Positions 42,534-52,233 of a stretch of 57,702 nt of DNA are shown here, piece by piece. Position numbers and translations under genes: made by a program. Position 1 is the first letter of the stretch; every line of letters starts with the position of its first letter. The notes under the pieces are model-generated. The model saw only the letters and a list, made by a program, of their open reading frames with translations, was not told the origin of the DNA and ran no database searches. The stretch covers positions 229,719 through 287,420 of the forward strand of contig NZ_HG966617.1 in NCBI RefSeq assembly GCF_000689395.1. The letters are read 5' to 3'. Source of the stretch: Candidatus Phaeomarinobacter ectocarpi. Lineage in GTDB: Bacteria > Pseudomonadota > Alphaproteobacteria > CGMCC-115125.

Positions 42534-44296
42534 TTGGCGGGCAGACGAATGATAAAGCGGGCGCCGGTCGTCTTGCCGGTCTCGTCTGTCGCGTTTTCTG
42601 CGTCCAACGACCCACCAAGGGCCTGCATGATCTGCCGGGAGATCGAAAGGCCAAGGCCGGAGTTCTTGCCAAAGGCGTCCGGCTCTGGGCGGTCGGTGTA
42701 AAACCGCTTGAAAATCGTTTCGAGATTTTCAGGCCGAATGCCCGGGCCGCTGTCTTCCACCGTAATGTCGATATCATCGCCGTTGCGTTTGATGGCCAGC
42801 ACCACCGTGCCGCCGTCAGGGCTGAAGGACACGGCGTTGTCCACAAGGTTGGCCAGCACCTGCCCGAACCGGAGTTCAATCACCTCTGCGACAAATGGCT
42901 GGGTGGGCGGTGTGGACGTATCAAAGGTCACGCGGATACCGCGGGTCTCGGCACCGTCACGCGACTGGGTGTAGTTGCGCACGAAGGTTGCCAGAACCTC
43001 TGTCAGATCAATGGGCACGGCTTCCGCGCGGCTCATTTCAGCGTCAATGCGGCTGGCTTCCGAGATGTCCGTGATCAGACGATCAAGCCGCGTCACGTCA
43101 TCTGCAATGATCGCCCGGAGTTGCTCGCGCGCCTTGTCGTCCTTGGCAATGGACAATGTTTCGATGGCACTGCGCAAGGACGTAAGTGGGTTCTTGAGTT
43201 CATGGGCCACATCTGCGGCAAACCGTTCGGTCGCGTCGATGCGGGCGTAGAGTTCCCGCGTCATGTCGCGCAGCGTGCCCGACAGCTCGCCGATCTCATC
43301 ACGCCGGTCACGAAAATCCGGAATTTCTACGCGCGTGTGGCGCTGATGGCGCACCCGCTCCGCTGCTTCCGCCAACCGGCGGATCGGTGCCGCGATTGTG
43401 CCCGCAAGCAGGATGGCGAGCAGCACGGACACGACCATCAGCACGCCGAACACCCGCAAGACCGCCATGCGTTCCGCGCGCACCAGAGCGTCAATGTCGC
43501 CACCTTCTGTTGACAGCAGCAGCGCGCCCATCACGGCCTTGAAACGCTGAACCGGTACGGCAATCGACACGATCAACTGACCGCGGTCATTCTCGCGCAC
43601 CATGCTGGTGGGTTCTGCACGCAACGCACCGCGCACTTCCTTGTAGCTGAGACCCTTGTCGCCGGGCAGCTCTTCGTAAGGCGGAACATCCGAGCCGCGC
43701 AGAAGGCCGGACACAAGCACATTGAACCAGTCCACCAGTGTGAACTCGTCATCCTGGGGCGGTGGCAATTCGTACGAAATGACATCGCGCCCGGTATCGA
43801 TGAACTGCGAGTCCACGACAATGACGCCATTGGTGTTGTAGAGTCGCGCGCGGGCATCGGTGGGCAACACTAGGCGGCGCAGAATGGCGGCAGCACGCTG
43901 CGGGTCAATCGGGGCCTGACGCGCAGCAACCGTCAGATCGATCTGCGGGATGGGGCCATCGGGCACGATTATCTGAGTTTCAAGTTCAATCGTTGCGGCT
44001 TCTGCCAGTGCACCGGCAATAATCTCGCCCTGCGCGCGGAGGTTCTGCACGCGCTGATCAATCAGCCCGGCCTGAAACTGGTTCACATACAAAATGCCGG
44101 CGGCCAGCAATGCCAGCGCCAGCACGTTGAAGGCCACGATGCGGCGGGTGAGGGTGGAGAAGCGCCCGCGCACCTGAAGGTCGTTGAGTGTCCGCCGCGC
44201 CCGTGCGGTAAGCGGCATGACGAAATCGCGCGCTGAAGCCAGCCAGCCGGGAAGCCGACTGTTGCTGCTGCTGGAACTGCGCGGTGTGTCCGCCAT
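42530..44296 (-). CDS. chvG: ChvG-type sensor histidine kinase
   Basis: A 588-aa kinase with a Ser-rich cytoplasmic start, two membrane helices (about residues 52-72 and 280-300) and a periplasmic sensor between them. HAMP follows, then the phospho-accepting His365 in FAADVAHELKNPLTSL. N-box LVDNAVSFS and G-boxes EDSGPGIRP and GLGLSISR are intact. It pairs with the response regulator 8 bp upstream. ChvG/ChvI systems sense acidity or envelope stress in Rhizobiales and lie beside hprK and pckA, as here. Confidence 0.92.
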   Translation of the reverse strand: MADTPRSSSSSNSRLPGWLASARDFVMPLTARARRTLNDLQVRGRFSTLTRRIVAFNVLALALLAAGILYVNQFQAGLIDQRVQNLRAQGEIIAGALAEAATIELETQIIVPDGPIPQIDLTVAARQAPIDPQRAAAILRRLVLPTDARARLYNTNGVIVVDSQFIDTGRDVISYELPPPQDDEFTLVDWFNVLVSGLLRGSDVPPYEELPGDKGLSYKEVRGALRAEPTSMVRENDRGQLIVSIAVPVQRFKAVMGALLLSTEGGDIDALVRAERMAVLRVFGVLMVVSVLLAILLAGTIAAPIRRLAEAAERVRHQRHTRVEIPDFRDRRDEIGELSGTLRDMTRELYARIDATERFAADVAHELKNPLTSLRSAIETLSIAKDDKAREQLRAIIADDVTRLDRLITDISEASRIDAEMSRAEAVPIDLTEVLATFVRNYTQSRDGAETRGIRVTFDTSTPPTQPFVAEVIELRFGQVLANLVDNAVSFSPDGGTVVLAIKRNGDDIDITVEDSGPGIRPENLETIFKRFYTDRPEPDAFGKNSGLGLSISRQIMQALGGSLDAENATDETGKTTGARFIIRLPAK

Positions 44297-44304
44297 GGTC
44301 TTGG

Positions 44305-45045
44305 CTACTCTTCCTTGTAGCGGTAGCCGACGCCATAAAGCGTTTCGATGGCGTCAAACTCTGTATCAACGGCCTTGAACTTTTTACGCAGCCGTTTGAT
44401 GTGGCTGTCGATGGTGCGGTCATCCACATAGACCTGATCGTCATAGGCTGCATCCATCAGCGCGTCGCGGCTCTTCACATAGCCGGGCCGCTGCGCCAGT
44501 GAGTGCAGGATCAGGAATTCCGTCACCGTCAATGTCACCGGCTTGCCGCCCCATGTGCAGGCGTGGCGCTCGGGATCCATCTCCAGCCGTCCGCGTTCGA
44601 TCACGCCCTGGGCTTCGGTCGTCGACGTCAGTTCACCATTGCTGTTCGAGCTCTTGCCATTGCCGTTGCCCGAGCTGTCCTTGGGCGACCCGCGCCGCAG
44701 CACCGCGCGAATGCGTTCAATGAGAAGGCGCTGGGAAAAGGGTTTCTTGATGTAGTCGTCCGCACCCAGCTTGAGGCCAAACAGCTCGTCAATCTCATCG
44801 TCCTTGGAGGTCAGAAAGATGACCGGCATCTCGCTGGTCTGGCGCAGCTTGCGCAGCAGTTCCATGCCGTCCATGCGCGGCATCTTGATATCGAACACGC
44901 CAACATCGCACGGCTTGCCGGCCAGCCCTTCAAGGGCGGCAGCGCCGTCACTATAGGTGCGCACGGTGAAGCCTTCCGCTTCCAGTGCCATTTGCACTGA
45001 TGTCAGGATGTTGCGGTCATCGTCCACCAGGGCAACTGTGGGCAT
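44305..45045 (-). CDS. chvI: ChvI-type OmpR-family response regulator
   Basis: A 246-aa regulator. The receiver domain (residues 1-120) has phospho-acceptor Asp52 in [11 protein letters not shown] and Lys in YIKKPFS. A Ser/Asn/Gly-rich linker (about 122-150) is longer than usual. The C-terminal winged helix ends in [12 protein letters not shown]. It is divergent from pckA across a 615-bp gap, consistent with control of the central carbon gene by this system, which remains inference here. Confidence 0.94.
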   Translation of the reverse strand: MPTVALVDDDRNILTSVQMALEAEGFTVRTYSDGAAALEGLAGKPCDVGVFDIKMPRMDGMELLRKLRQTSEMPVIFLTSKDDEIDELFGLKLGADDYIKKPFSQRLLIERIRAVLRRGSPKDSSGNGNGKSSNSNGELTSTTEAQGVIERGRLEMDPERHACTWGGKPVTLTVTEFLILHSLAQRPGYVKSRDALMDAAYDDQVYVDDRTIDSHIKRLRKKFKAVDTEFDAIETLYGVGYRYKEE

Positions 45046-45660
45046 GGGGGAGTTCGCCTTCTTCTCGTTCGCTGAAATTCATGTCGTCGATGGTGTAGGA
45101 CCGATCGCAGACCGCAGATATCTGCGGTGAATCGGGCATCAAGATGACGCGTTCATGTTGTAGCGCCTTATTTCGCCGGGCCAAAGTGTCTGTGGACCGC
45201 CGCAGAGACTCACTAAGCGCTGGAGTCAATGTCCTCCAACTGCGAATCCGTTGCAGATTCCACACGCTGCTTTGCTCCCGGTAACCGCAATTCCCGAAAA
45301 TTGTCGCCGCCTGTTGCGCAACAATATGGCGCGGCATATTTTGACGGCGCTTGAGGACCGGATTTGGCTAAGCACTGAATTTTTATGGGAAATCTGCGGT
45401 TTTTCATGCATCCCTGAAAATACGCCGACGGCGCCTGGATTGGCGCGGCGCGTGCATCAGGTCACGGAGCAGCGGCGTTGCGCCAAAAAGCGGCACGGAT
45501 TGCGGCTTTTGTGGATCGACTCTGTAGCGCCAAAGCGTTAAGCCACGCTGCATTCACGCAGCGGAATTAGGGCGGATTGTCCGCCACGCAGACAGACATC
45601 AGGTTCGCTTCCCGCGCGACACAAGATCCGCAGCGGGGCGACGTTAAGGAGACGACGAAG
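45046..45660. other. 615-bp divergent regulatory region between chvI and pckA
   Basis: It contains a palindrome GTTGCGCAAC (45313-45322) directly followed by an inverted repeat AATATG/CATATT with a 6-nt spacer (45323-45340). I see no gene I can support. The region must hold the promoters of both chvI and pckA. AAGGAG lies 9 bp before the pckA start. Confidence 0.6.
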
Positions 45661-47274
45661 GTGACACAGACCGGTCCTAAGGTTTCAAGCTACGGCCTCG
45701 ATAAAATGGGCTTTTCCGACATCAAGGCTCAACACTGGAACCACGGCGCCGCGTCCCTCGTCGAAATGTCGCTGGACCGCAAGGAAGGCAATCTCGCCGC
45801 GGAAGGCCCGCTCGTCGTCAAGACCGGCTCCCACACCGGCCGTTCCGCCCAGGACAAATTCATCGTTCGCACCGACGACACCGAGAACACCATCTGGTGG
45901 GACAACAACAAGGGCATGACCCAGGAGGCGTTCGACACCCTCCACGCCGACATGCTGGCCCACGCCAAGGGCAAAGAGCTTTTCGTGCAGGACCTGTTCG
46001 GCGGCGCCGACAAGGACCACCGTCTGCCAACCCGCGTTGTCACCGAGTTTGCCTGGCACTCGCTGTTCATTCAGCACCTGCTGATCGAGCCGACCAGCGA
46101 AGAGCTTGAAACCTTCGAGCCCCAGTTCAAGATCATCGACCTGCCAAGCTTCAAGGCTGACCCGGAGCGTCATGGCTGCCGCTCTGAAACAGTCATCGCC
46201 TGCGACTTCACAAATCAGGTCGTGCTCATCGCCGGCACGTCCTACGCGGGCGAAATGAAGAAGTCCGTCTTCTCCATGCTCAACTATAAGCTGCCGCCGA
46301 AAAAGATCATGCCGATGCACTGCTCGGTCAACACCGGCAAGGATGGCGACAGCGCCATCTTCTTCGGCCTCTCCGGCACCGGCAAGACAACGCTCTCTGC
46401 TGACCCTGACCGCAAGCTCATCGGCGACGACGAGCACGGCTGGGGACCAAACGGCCTCTTCAACTTTGAAGGCGGCTGCTACGCCAAGATGATCAAGCTC
46501 TCTGCCACGGCAGAACCGGAAATCTTCTCCACCACAAAGCGCTTCGCGACCGTTCTTGAAAACGTGGTGATGGACGAAGACACCCGCCAGCTCGATTTCA
46601 ACGATGCGACCCTAACGGAAAACACCCGTGGCGCGTATCCGATCAAATACATTCCCAATGCCAGCCTCTCCGGCATTACCGGCCAGCCCAACACCATCAT
46701 CATGCTCACAGCTGATGCTTTCGGTGTGCTGCCTCCCATCGCCAAGCTGACACCAAGCCAGGCCATGTATCACTTCCTGTCCGGTTACACCGCCAAGGTT
46801 GCCGGCACCGAAAAGGGTGTGACCGAGCCTGAAGCCACCTTCTCAACTTGCTTTGGTGCGCCCTTCATGTCGCGTCACCCAAGCGAATACGGCAACCTGC
46901 TGCGTGACCTCATCCATGAGCACAAAGTGAATTGCTGGCTTGTGAACACCGGCTGGACCGGCGGCGTCTATGGCGTTGGCCATCGCATGCCGATCAAGGA
47001 AACACGCGCACTTCTCAACGCAGCCCTCGATGGCAGCCTGATGAATGCCGATATGCGCACGGATGCCAACTTCGGCTTTGAAGTGCCTGTTTCAGTGCAC
47101 GGTGTTGATGATCGTCTGCTGAACCCGCGCGACACATGGGCCGATGGCGATGCCTACGACAAGCAGGCCCGCGCCCTGGTCAACATGTTCATCGAGAACT
47201 TCGAAAAGTTCGAAGAGCATGTGGACCCCGATGTCCGCGAAGCCGCCCCGGCATCTGCCGCCGCTGCTGAATAA
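45661..47274 (+). CDS. pckA: phosphoenolpyruvate carboxykinase (ATP)
   Basis: A 537-aa gluconeogenic enzyme that converts oxaloacetate and ATP to phosphoenolpyruvate. The P-loop [14 protein letters not shown] is at about residues 239-252 and the metal/substrate segment DDEHGWG follows. HCSVN and RGAYPIKYI are typical of the ATP form. The start is GTG at 45661, chosen because AAGGAG precedes it by 9 bp; the frame is open further upstream. It faces chvI, the arrangement seen in Rhizobiales. Confidence 0.96.
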   Translation: MTQTGPKVSSYGLDKMGFSDIKAQHWNHGAASLVEMSLDRKEGNLAAEGPLVVKTGSHTGRSAQDKFIVRTDDTENTIWWDNNKGMTQEAFDTLHADMLAHAKGKELFVQDLFGGADKDHRLPTRVVTEFAWHSLFIQHLLIEPTSEELETFEPQFKIIDLPSFKADPERHGCRSETVIACDFTNQVVLIAGTSYAGEMKKSVFSMLNYKLPPKKIMPMHCSVNTGKDGDSAIFFGLSGTGKTTLSADPDRKLIGDDEHGWGPNGLFNFEGGCYAKMIKLSATAEPEIFSTTKRFATVLENVVMDEDTRQLDFNDATLTENTRGAYPIKYIPNASLSGITGQPNTIIMLTADAFGVLPPIAKLTPSQAMYHFLSGYTAKVAGTEKGVTEPEATFSTCFGAPFMSRHPSEYGNLLRDLIHEHKVNCWLVNTGWTGGVYGVGHRMPIKETRALLNAALDGSLMNADMRTDANFGFEVPVSVHGVDDRLLNPRDTWADGDAYDKQARALVNMFIENFEKFEEHVDPDVREAAPASAAAAE

Positions 47275-47292
47275 CCGCGCGACACCAAAGTT

Positions 47293-48819
47293 ATGCCTCA
47301 CAAGGGAGCCGTTGCCGCAGGCCATCAGGTCACAGCGGCAGCGGCTTTCGAGCTTCTGGAGGATGGCGGCAACGCATTTGATGCTGCCATTGCAGCCCTG
47401 CTTGCAGCCTGTGTCGCAGAGCCTGTGCTTGCATCGCCCGGCGGCGGTGGTTTTCTCACTGCCCGCTCAAAAGGCGAAACCCGCGTCTTTGATTTTTTTG
47501 CCCAGACCCCGCGCCGCAAACGGTCGCAAGGCGACACAGATTTTCGTGAAGTCCATGTGGATTTCGGCAGTGTCACCCAGGCCTTTCACATAGGGCTTGG
47601 GGCTGCTGCCACCCCCGGTTTCCTGCCGGGCATCTTTGCGGTGCATGAGCGCCTGGGTCGCGTGCCCATGGCACGCATTGCAGAACCGGCAATCCGCGCC
47701 GCCGAGGAAGGCGTGTTGGTCACCGAGTTTCAGGCGTATCTGTTCGGTGTCGTCGACCCCATTCTCAGGGCAACGCCGCAGCTACGTGATCTGTTCACAG
47801 ATGATCGCGACGAGCTGCTGAAAGAAGGTGCCGTCCAGACAAACCCGCACCTGGCGGACGCCCTTGATGCCCTGTCCCGCGAAGGCCTGGTGCTGGCCAC
47901 CAAAGGCGAGATCGCCCAGGCTATGGCGCGCCAGGCCGAAGATGCAGGCGGCCACCTCACCCTTGATGATTTTCGGTTTTACGAGACAGCCACCCGCGCA
48001 CCGCTCATTGCGCGCGCGGGCGATTTGATGATCGAGACGGCACCACCGCCCTCGTCAGGTGGCGTCATGGTGGCATTGGGGCTGGACCGCATTGAAGCAT
48101 CCCACAAGCGCTCGCGCGTACCTGCACCTGACATAACGGCGACATTGCTTTGGATGAACACGTTGCGCGAGAAATGCAGTGGCGACCCGGATGCGCTGGT
48201 GGCCATACGGGCCGAGCTGAAGAAGCCCGCCAGGCAACGCCCGCAAGCCCTGCGCGGCACCACCCATGTGAGCGTCGTGGACGCGGATGGGAACGCAGCC
48301 TCGGCCACGGTCTCCAATGGCGAAGGCTGTGGCGCTCTGGTGCCCGGCTGCGGCTTCATGCTCAACAATATGCTGGGCGAAGACGACATTAACCCCACAG
48401 GCTTTCATCAGTGGGCGGAGAACATGCGCATGTGTTCCATGATGGCGCCGATGCTGGCCCATGATGACCGGGGCAGCGTCACGGCTCTGGGCTCCGGTGG
48501 CTCCAACCGTATTCGTTCGGCCTTGCTGCAAACAGCAGCTCTGCTGGCGCGCGGTGCCCACGCCGAAGACGCCGTCATGCACCCGCGCCTGCATGTGGAA
48601 GGCACGCGAACGGACGCAACGACGCCCACCAAACTGAGCTTCGAGGAAGGCTGGCCCGATGCGGAACGTGAGGCCATGAGCAAGGAGTTCGACATTGTAG
48701 AGCCCTGGGCTGACCCCAACATGTTCTTCGGGGGTGTCCACATTGCGTCACGTGATGCCAGCGGCACAATGGAAGGTGCTGGTGATCCTAGACGCGCAGG
48801 TGTTTTCCTGAAGGTCTGA
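47293..48819 (+). CDS. gamma-glutamyltransferase family protein
   Basis: A 508-aa Ntn hydrolase. The self-cleavage/nucleophile Thr is in GTTHVSVVDADGN (near residue 320), and the upstream AAPEPVLASPGGGG-type segment (EPVLASPGGGGFL) is present. The N terminus lacks a signal peptide, so it is probably cytosolic, unlike the periplasmic enzyme of E. coli. It may act on glutathione conjugates or other gamma-glutamyl compounds. It lies 18 bp after pckA and 5 bp from the convergent WYL regulator. Confidence 0.88.
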   Translation: MPHKGAVAAGHQVTAAAAFELLEDGGNAFDAAIAALLAACVAEPVLASPGGGGFLTARSKGETRVFDFFAQTPRRKRSQGDTDFREVHVDFGSVTQAFHIGLGAAATPGFLPGIFAVHERLGRVPMARIAEPAIRAAEEGVLVTEFQAYLFGVVDPILRATPQLRDLFTDDRDELLKEGAVQTNPHLADALDALSREGLVLATKGEIAQAMARQAEDAGGHLTLDDFRFYETATRAPLIARAGDLMIETAPPPSSGGVMVALGLDRIEASHKRSRVPAPDITATLLWMNTLREKCSGDPDALVAIRAELKKPARQRPQALRGTTHVSVVDADGNAASATVSNGEGCGALVPGCGFMLNNMLGEDDINPTGFHQWAENMRMCSMMAPMLAHDDRGSVTALGSGGSNRIRSALLQTAALLARGAHAEDAVMHPRLHVEGTRTDATTPTKLSFEEGWPDAEREAMSKEFDIVEPWADPNMFFGGVHIASRDASGTMEGAGDPRRAGVFLKV

Positions 48820-48824
48820 CGCTC

Positions 48825-49532
48825 TCAATAAGTGCGATCACCCTTGCCGTATTCATCTTCCAGCTTGCGTGTGAAGGCGCGCAGATTGCGCTTGGGATCG
48901 CGCGGGTAGGTTTCGTCGAGTAGCTCCAGCTTCTCCATCCGGTCCGGCCGAAAGCTACGGAAGTCATCGCGCATTTCGCACCAGCACGGCACGGTCCAGA
49001 CCGGTCCGAAGAACGCCAGTGAAAGAGGCCACGCCGTGCGCCAGCGCTTGCGGCCCTGCTCGGGTGTATAGAGAAATCTGATCTTGATGCGGTGACGGAT
49101 GGCCCGGCGTATCTCGGCAAGATCAATCTCGATCGGCACCTGATGGTGATAGGGCGGCGCGATCAATCCATGGGCATCAATCTGTTCCTTGAGCGGTCCG
49201 GTCAGCACAGCCCGCACCTTGCCCAGAGCTGATTGCGCCTTGCCCGCCAACTCCTTGTCGCCCCACGCGGCCACAATGCGCGCGCCCAGCGCTATGGCTT
49301 CTGCTTCTTCGTCATTGAACATCAAAGGCGGCAGGTCGTAGCTGGGCCGCAGCGTGTAACCGACACCTGCCTCTCCATCGATGGGCACGCGTCCCGCCTG
49401 CAGCGAGGCAATGTCGCGATAGATCGTCCGCACGGAGACCTCCGTCTGCTTGGCAATCTGGTCGGCGGTGGCGGTGCCGTCGGTCCGGCGCAGTATCTCG
49501 ATGATTTCAAACAGGCGGTCAGCGCGGCGCAT
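48825..49532 (-). CDS. YafY/WYL-domain transcriptional regulator
   Basis: A 235-aa regulator with an N-terminal HTH (TADQIAKQTEVSVRTIYRDI, residues 22-41) and a C-terminal WYL-type ligand domain (about 130-235). The start matches family N termini. A perfect 10-bp inverted repeat in the 117-bp gap to the divergent GST gene is a strong candidate operator. The regulator probably controls itself and the GST gene. Confidence 0.9.
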   Translation of the reverse strand: MRRADRLFEIIEILRRTDGTATADQIAKQTEVSVRTIYRDIASLQAGRVPIDGEAGVGYTLRPSYDLPPLMFNDEEAEAIALGARIVAAWGDKELAGKAQSALGKVRAVLTGPLKEQIDAHGLIAPPYHHQVPIEIDLAEIRRAIRHRIKIRFLYTPEQGRKRWRTAWPLSLAFFGPVWTVPCWCEMRDDFRSFRPDRMEKLELLDETYPRDPKRNLRAFTRKLEDEYGKGDRTY

Positions 49533-49568
49533 GTGGCTCTCAAATGCAGGTTCGAAGCAGGATAATCA

Positions 49569-49592
49569 CTACTGACACAATGGTGTCAGTAG
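49569..49592. promoter_or_regulatory. operator-like inverted repeat between WYL regulator and GST genes
   Basis: CTACTGACAC and GTGTCAGTAG are perfect 10-bp arms around AATG. It sits in the divergent promoter gap 37 bp from the regulator start. The CTGACA-type dyad with a 4-nt spacer suits a dimeric HTH regulator. Confidence 0.6.
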
Positions 49593-49649
49593 GCAGCCTT
49601 TAGGCTCTGGGCATCGAAATCAACCCACCTGCTCCCGACGAGGTTTTGA

Positions 49650-50390
49650 ATGTCCACGCCGCAACTCGATGTCTATGGCTTTCCCGCCGCCGACCCCAAA
49701 GCCACATCCGCAAGCCCGTTCACTACCAAGATCGAATGTCTGCTGCGTCTTGCCGGGCTCCCCTACCGCATGCATGTGGTGACGAACCCCGGCAAGACCC
49801 CGCGCGGCAAACTGCCCTATCTGGAGGACGGCACAATGACTGTCTCAGACAGTGAGCACATTGTCGCTCATCTCAAAGCGGCCCGTGGGGTTGATCTGGA
49901 TGTTTCGCTGACACCCCTTGAACGTGCGCAGTCCCATGCCCTGCAGCGGATGATTGAGGAACGCCTGTACTGGATCATTGTCTATAGCCGGTGGATCGAT
50001 CCTGCCAATGATGGGGCCGTGTATGAGCAGTTTTTCGGCAGCCTGCCGCCGGTGCTGCGTGGCTTGATTTACAGGTCTGCCCTCAAAACCACCAAAGCAG
50101 CCCTGCATCATCAGGGCCTTGGCCGGCACACGGCAGACGAAATCTATGCGTTTGCCGCCCGCGATCTTGAAGCGATATCCCAGACCCTGGGCGACAAGCC
50201 ATTCCTGTTTGGAGACGCACCAACCCTGGCTGATGTTGTTGCCTTCGCTTCGCTCACCAACATGCTGAGACCCGACTTCAAAACGGCCCTAAGGGGCTTG
50301 GTTGAGGTGCGACCAAATCTTGTCGCTTATGAAACGCGTATGGGCGCCCTCTATGAGGACGGCGCGTCTATCCGATCATCCAGTCAATGA
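49650..50390 (+). CDS. glutathione S-transferase family protein
   Basis: A 246-aa protein with an N-terminal thioredoxin-like domain (residues 4-80, with GKTPRGKLPYLEDG and DSEHIVAHL) and an all-helical C-terminal domain (about 90-240, with FLFGDAPTLADVVAFA). The layout is that of the GST/metaxin-like group. Substrate is unknown. Its 3' end overlaps the convergent membrane-protein gene by 23 bp. It is divergent from the WYL regulator and probably under its control. Confidence 0.9.
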   Translation: MSTPQLDVYGFPAADPKATSASPFTTKIECLLRLAGLPYRMHVVTNPGKTPRGKLPYLEDGTMTVSDSEHIVAHLKAARGVDLDVSLTPLERAQSHALQRMIEERLYWIIVYSRWIDPANDGAVYEQFFGSLPPVLRGLIYRSALKTTKAALHHQGLGRHTADEIYAFAARDLEAISQTLGDKPFLFGDAPTLADVVAFASLTNMLRPDFKTALRGLVEVRPNLVAYETRMGALYEDGASIRSSSQ

Positions 50391-51438
50391 TCCGCTCGGC
50401 AAAAGCGCCACCCGTCCATGAGATGACCGGCAGGCTGAGCAGGCCCACGAAGCGGAACATGGTGCCGACGTCGATCGCCCATTCCGACACGCTCTCGATG
50501 CGCGCTTCATATGCCAGCAGGCCGGTGAGGCGGCTGCCCGCCTGAGCGCCGGCATTGCCGGTGTCTGACAGCTGCACCCGGGTGCGGCGTATATCGTCGC
50601 GGACCTTTGTGAGTTCACGTTCCTTGGTTTGTGTGATCAACCGGTGCACCCAGCGCAGCGGCATGAAGAACACCATGAGGGCAATGGTGACGATGAACAG
50701 AAATGCGACGATGAGCACGGCGTTGAGCGGCTGGCCGACAAACAGCAGGAATAGGATGGCCGCATGCAACAGCCACACCAGCGCACCGCGCAGGGCAATC
50801 CCGCCAACCATGTGCGCATCAGCCCGCGAAAGCAGGTCGAGTTGGGCGCTCTCAAGCACGTTGTCAGTCACCTCGGTGGTTTCACCGCGTGCCATGACCA
50901 CCCACCGGATGACAAGGCTGCTCAGCAACATGGTGGCAATCAGTGCCCACCAGGCGACGAGAGTGAACTCTTCGAAATACCCACGTTCTGGTGTCCCGGC
51001 ATCCCGCTGGGCGATGAACAACGCGGCGCCGATCACAAGTCCGAGAACCGCTGCTATCCATCCTGCGCGTCTGCGCTCCGGCGAGGGTTCAAGCGCCCGC
51101 ATCAGATCATCGCCCGTGATGCCGGCCAGCTTCGGGGCCAGTGTGTAGATGTCCTTGATGTTGCGTTGCCCTGCGATCTCATTCGCAGAGATGAACGCCC
51201 AGAAAAACGTGGATATGACCAGTGCCGCCCAGGCGTCCGCTGACAGCCCCACCACGCTGCGGTCTGCGGTGCTGAAGATCGAGACATCTTCAATCACCGT
51301 AACGAGGTAGAAGCTGGCGAACACAAGCGCTGCCAGTCCAAATCCCGTGGCAACAGGGCCAACCGGCGAGACTGCCATCAAACGGCGTTCCCACGCGGGA
51401 AGGTGTCGCCAGGCCTGGTCTGTTGGTGCGTCGGTCAT
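50368..51438 (-). CDS. uncharacterised polytopic membrane protein
   Basis: A 356-aa protein with about seven hydrophobic helices (near residues 22-50, 68-90, 125-148, 158-185, 218-270 as two, and 330-356) and a charged stretch around 275-310. I recognise no family or motif. It lies 3 bp past the map stop on the same strand and is probably cotranscribed with map. Confidence 0.75.
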   Translation of the reverse strand: MTDAPTDQAWRHLPAWERRLMAVSPVGPVATGFGLAALVFASFYLVTVIEDVSIFSTADRSVVGLSADAWAALVISTFFWAFISANEIAGQRNIKDIYTLAPKLAGITGDDLMRALEPSPERRRAGWIAAVLGLVIGAALFIAQRDAGTPERGYFEEFTLVAWWALIATMLLSSLVIRWVVMARGETTEVTDNVLESAQLDLLSRADAHMVGGIALRGALVWLLHAAILFLLFVGQPLNAVLIVAFLFIVTIALMVFFMPLRWVHRLITQTKERELTKVRDDIRRTRVQLSDTGNAGAQAGSRLTGLLAYEARIESVSEWAIDVGTMFRFVGLLSLPVISWTGGAFAERIIDWMIG

Positions 51439-51441
51439 CGG

Positions 51442-52200
51442 TCAGGCAGCATCCGGCAATTGCGTCACCACGATGGGCCCACGCCGCGTTGCCACCAGCG
51501 TGTGCTCATACTGCACGGCCAGCGTGCCATCAGGGGTAAAGAGACTCCAGCCGTCGTCCAGCTCATCCACCTGTGTTGCCCCAGTGGAGAGGAACGGCTC
51601 GATGGTGAAAACCAGGCCTTCCGTCATCCGGCGACGATCATGCTTGTCATACCAGGTGGGAATTTCGCGTGGCTCTTCGTGCAACGCGCGCCCAACCCCG
51701 TGGCTGGCGAGATTATCAATCACCGTAAAGCCGCGCTTGGCGGCGACGCCCTCAACGGTCCGCCCAATGACATTGAACCGCGCACCGGACTTAACCTGTC
51801 GCACGGACTGCTCCAGGGCCATGCGCCCGGCCTTGCACAGGGCAGCAATGGCGGGCGTGATCGGTGGCACGCCGAAGCTCGCCCCAGTGTCGGCAAAATA
51901 GCCATCAAGCTCCAGCGACACATCAATGTTGATGAGGTCACCCGCCTGAATGATGTCGTCACCGGGAATGCCGTGCGCGCAGACTTCGTTGCGGCTGATG
52001 CACGTGGCGCCGGGAAAATCATAGGTGAGGGCGGGGGCGGAGCGGGCACCAGCCCGGTCCATCATGGCGGCCCCGATACTGTCCAGCTCCCGTGTCGTCA
52101 TGCCGGGTTCAGCCGCGCGCACCATGCGCTGGAGAATGTCAGCCACCAGCCGCCCGGATTTTTTCAGGCCCTGAAGGTCATCATCATTGTCGATGGTCAT
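51442..52200 (-). CDS. map: type I methionine aminopeptidase
   Basis: A 252-aa enzyme that removes initiator Met from nascent proteins. The metal ligands are visible in INIDVS, FADTGASF, SHGVGRALHEEP, FTIEPFL and the final YEHTLVA. HGIPGDD is the substrate segment. Length matches the bacterial type I enzyme. It follows polA by 33 bp on the same strand. Confidence 0.95.
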   Translation of the reverse strand: MTIDNDDDLQGLKKSGRLVADILQRMVRAAEPGMTTRELDSIGAAMMDRAGARSAPALTYDFPGATCISRNEVCAHGIPGDDIIQAGDLINIDVSLELDGYFADTGASFGVPPITPAIAALCKAGRMALEQSVRQVKSGARFNVIGRTVEGVAAKRGFTVIDNLASHGVGRALHEEPREIPTWYDKHDRRRMTEGLVFTIEPFLSTGATQVDELDDGWSLFTPDGTLAVQYEHTLVATRRGPIVVTQLPDAA

Positions 52201-52233
52201 GCACTGCTCCCCAGCCGCGGCTTATGCACTGCG

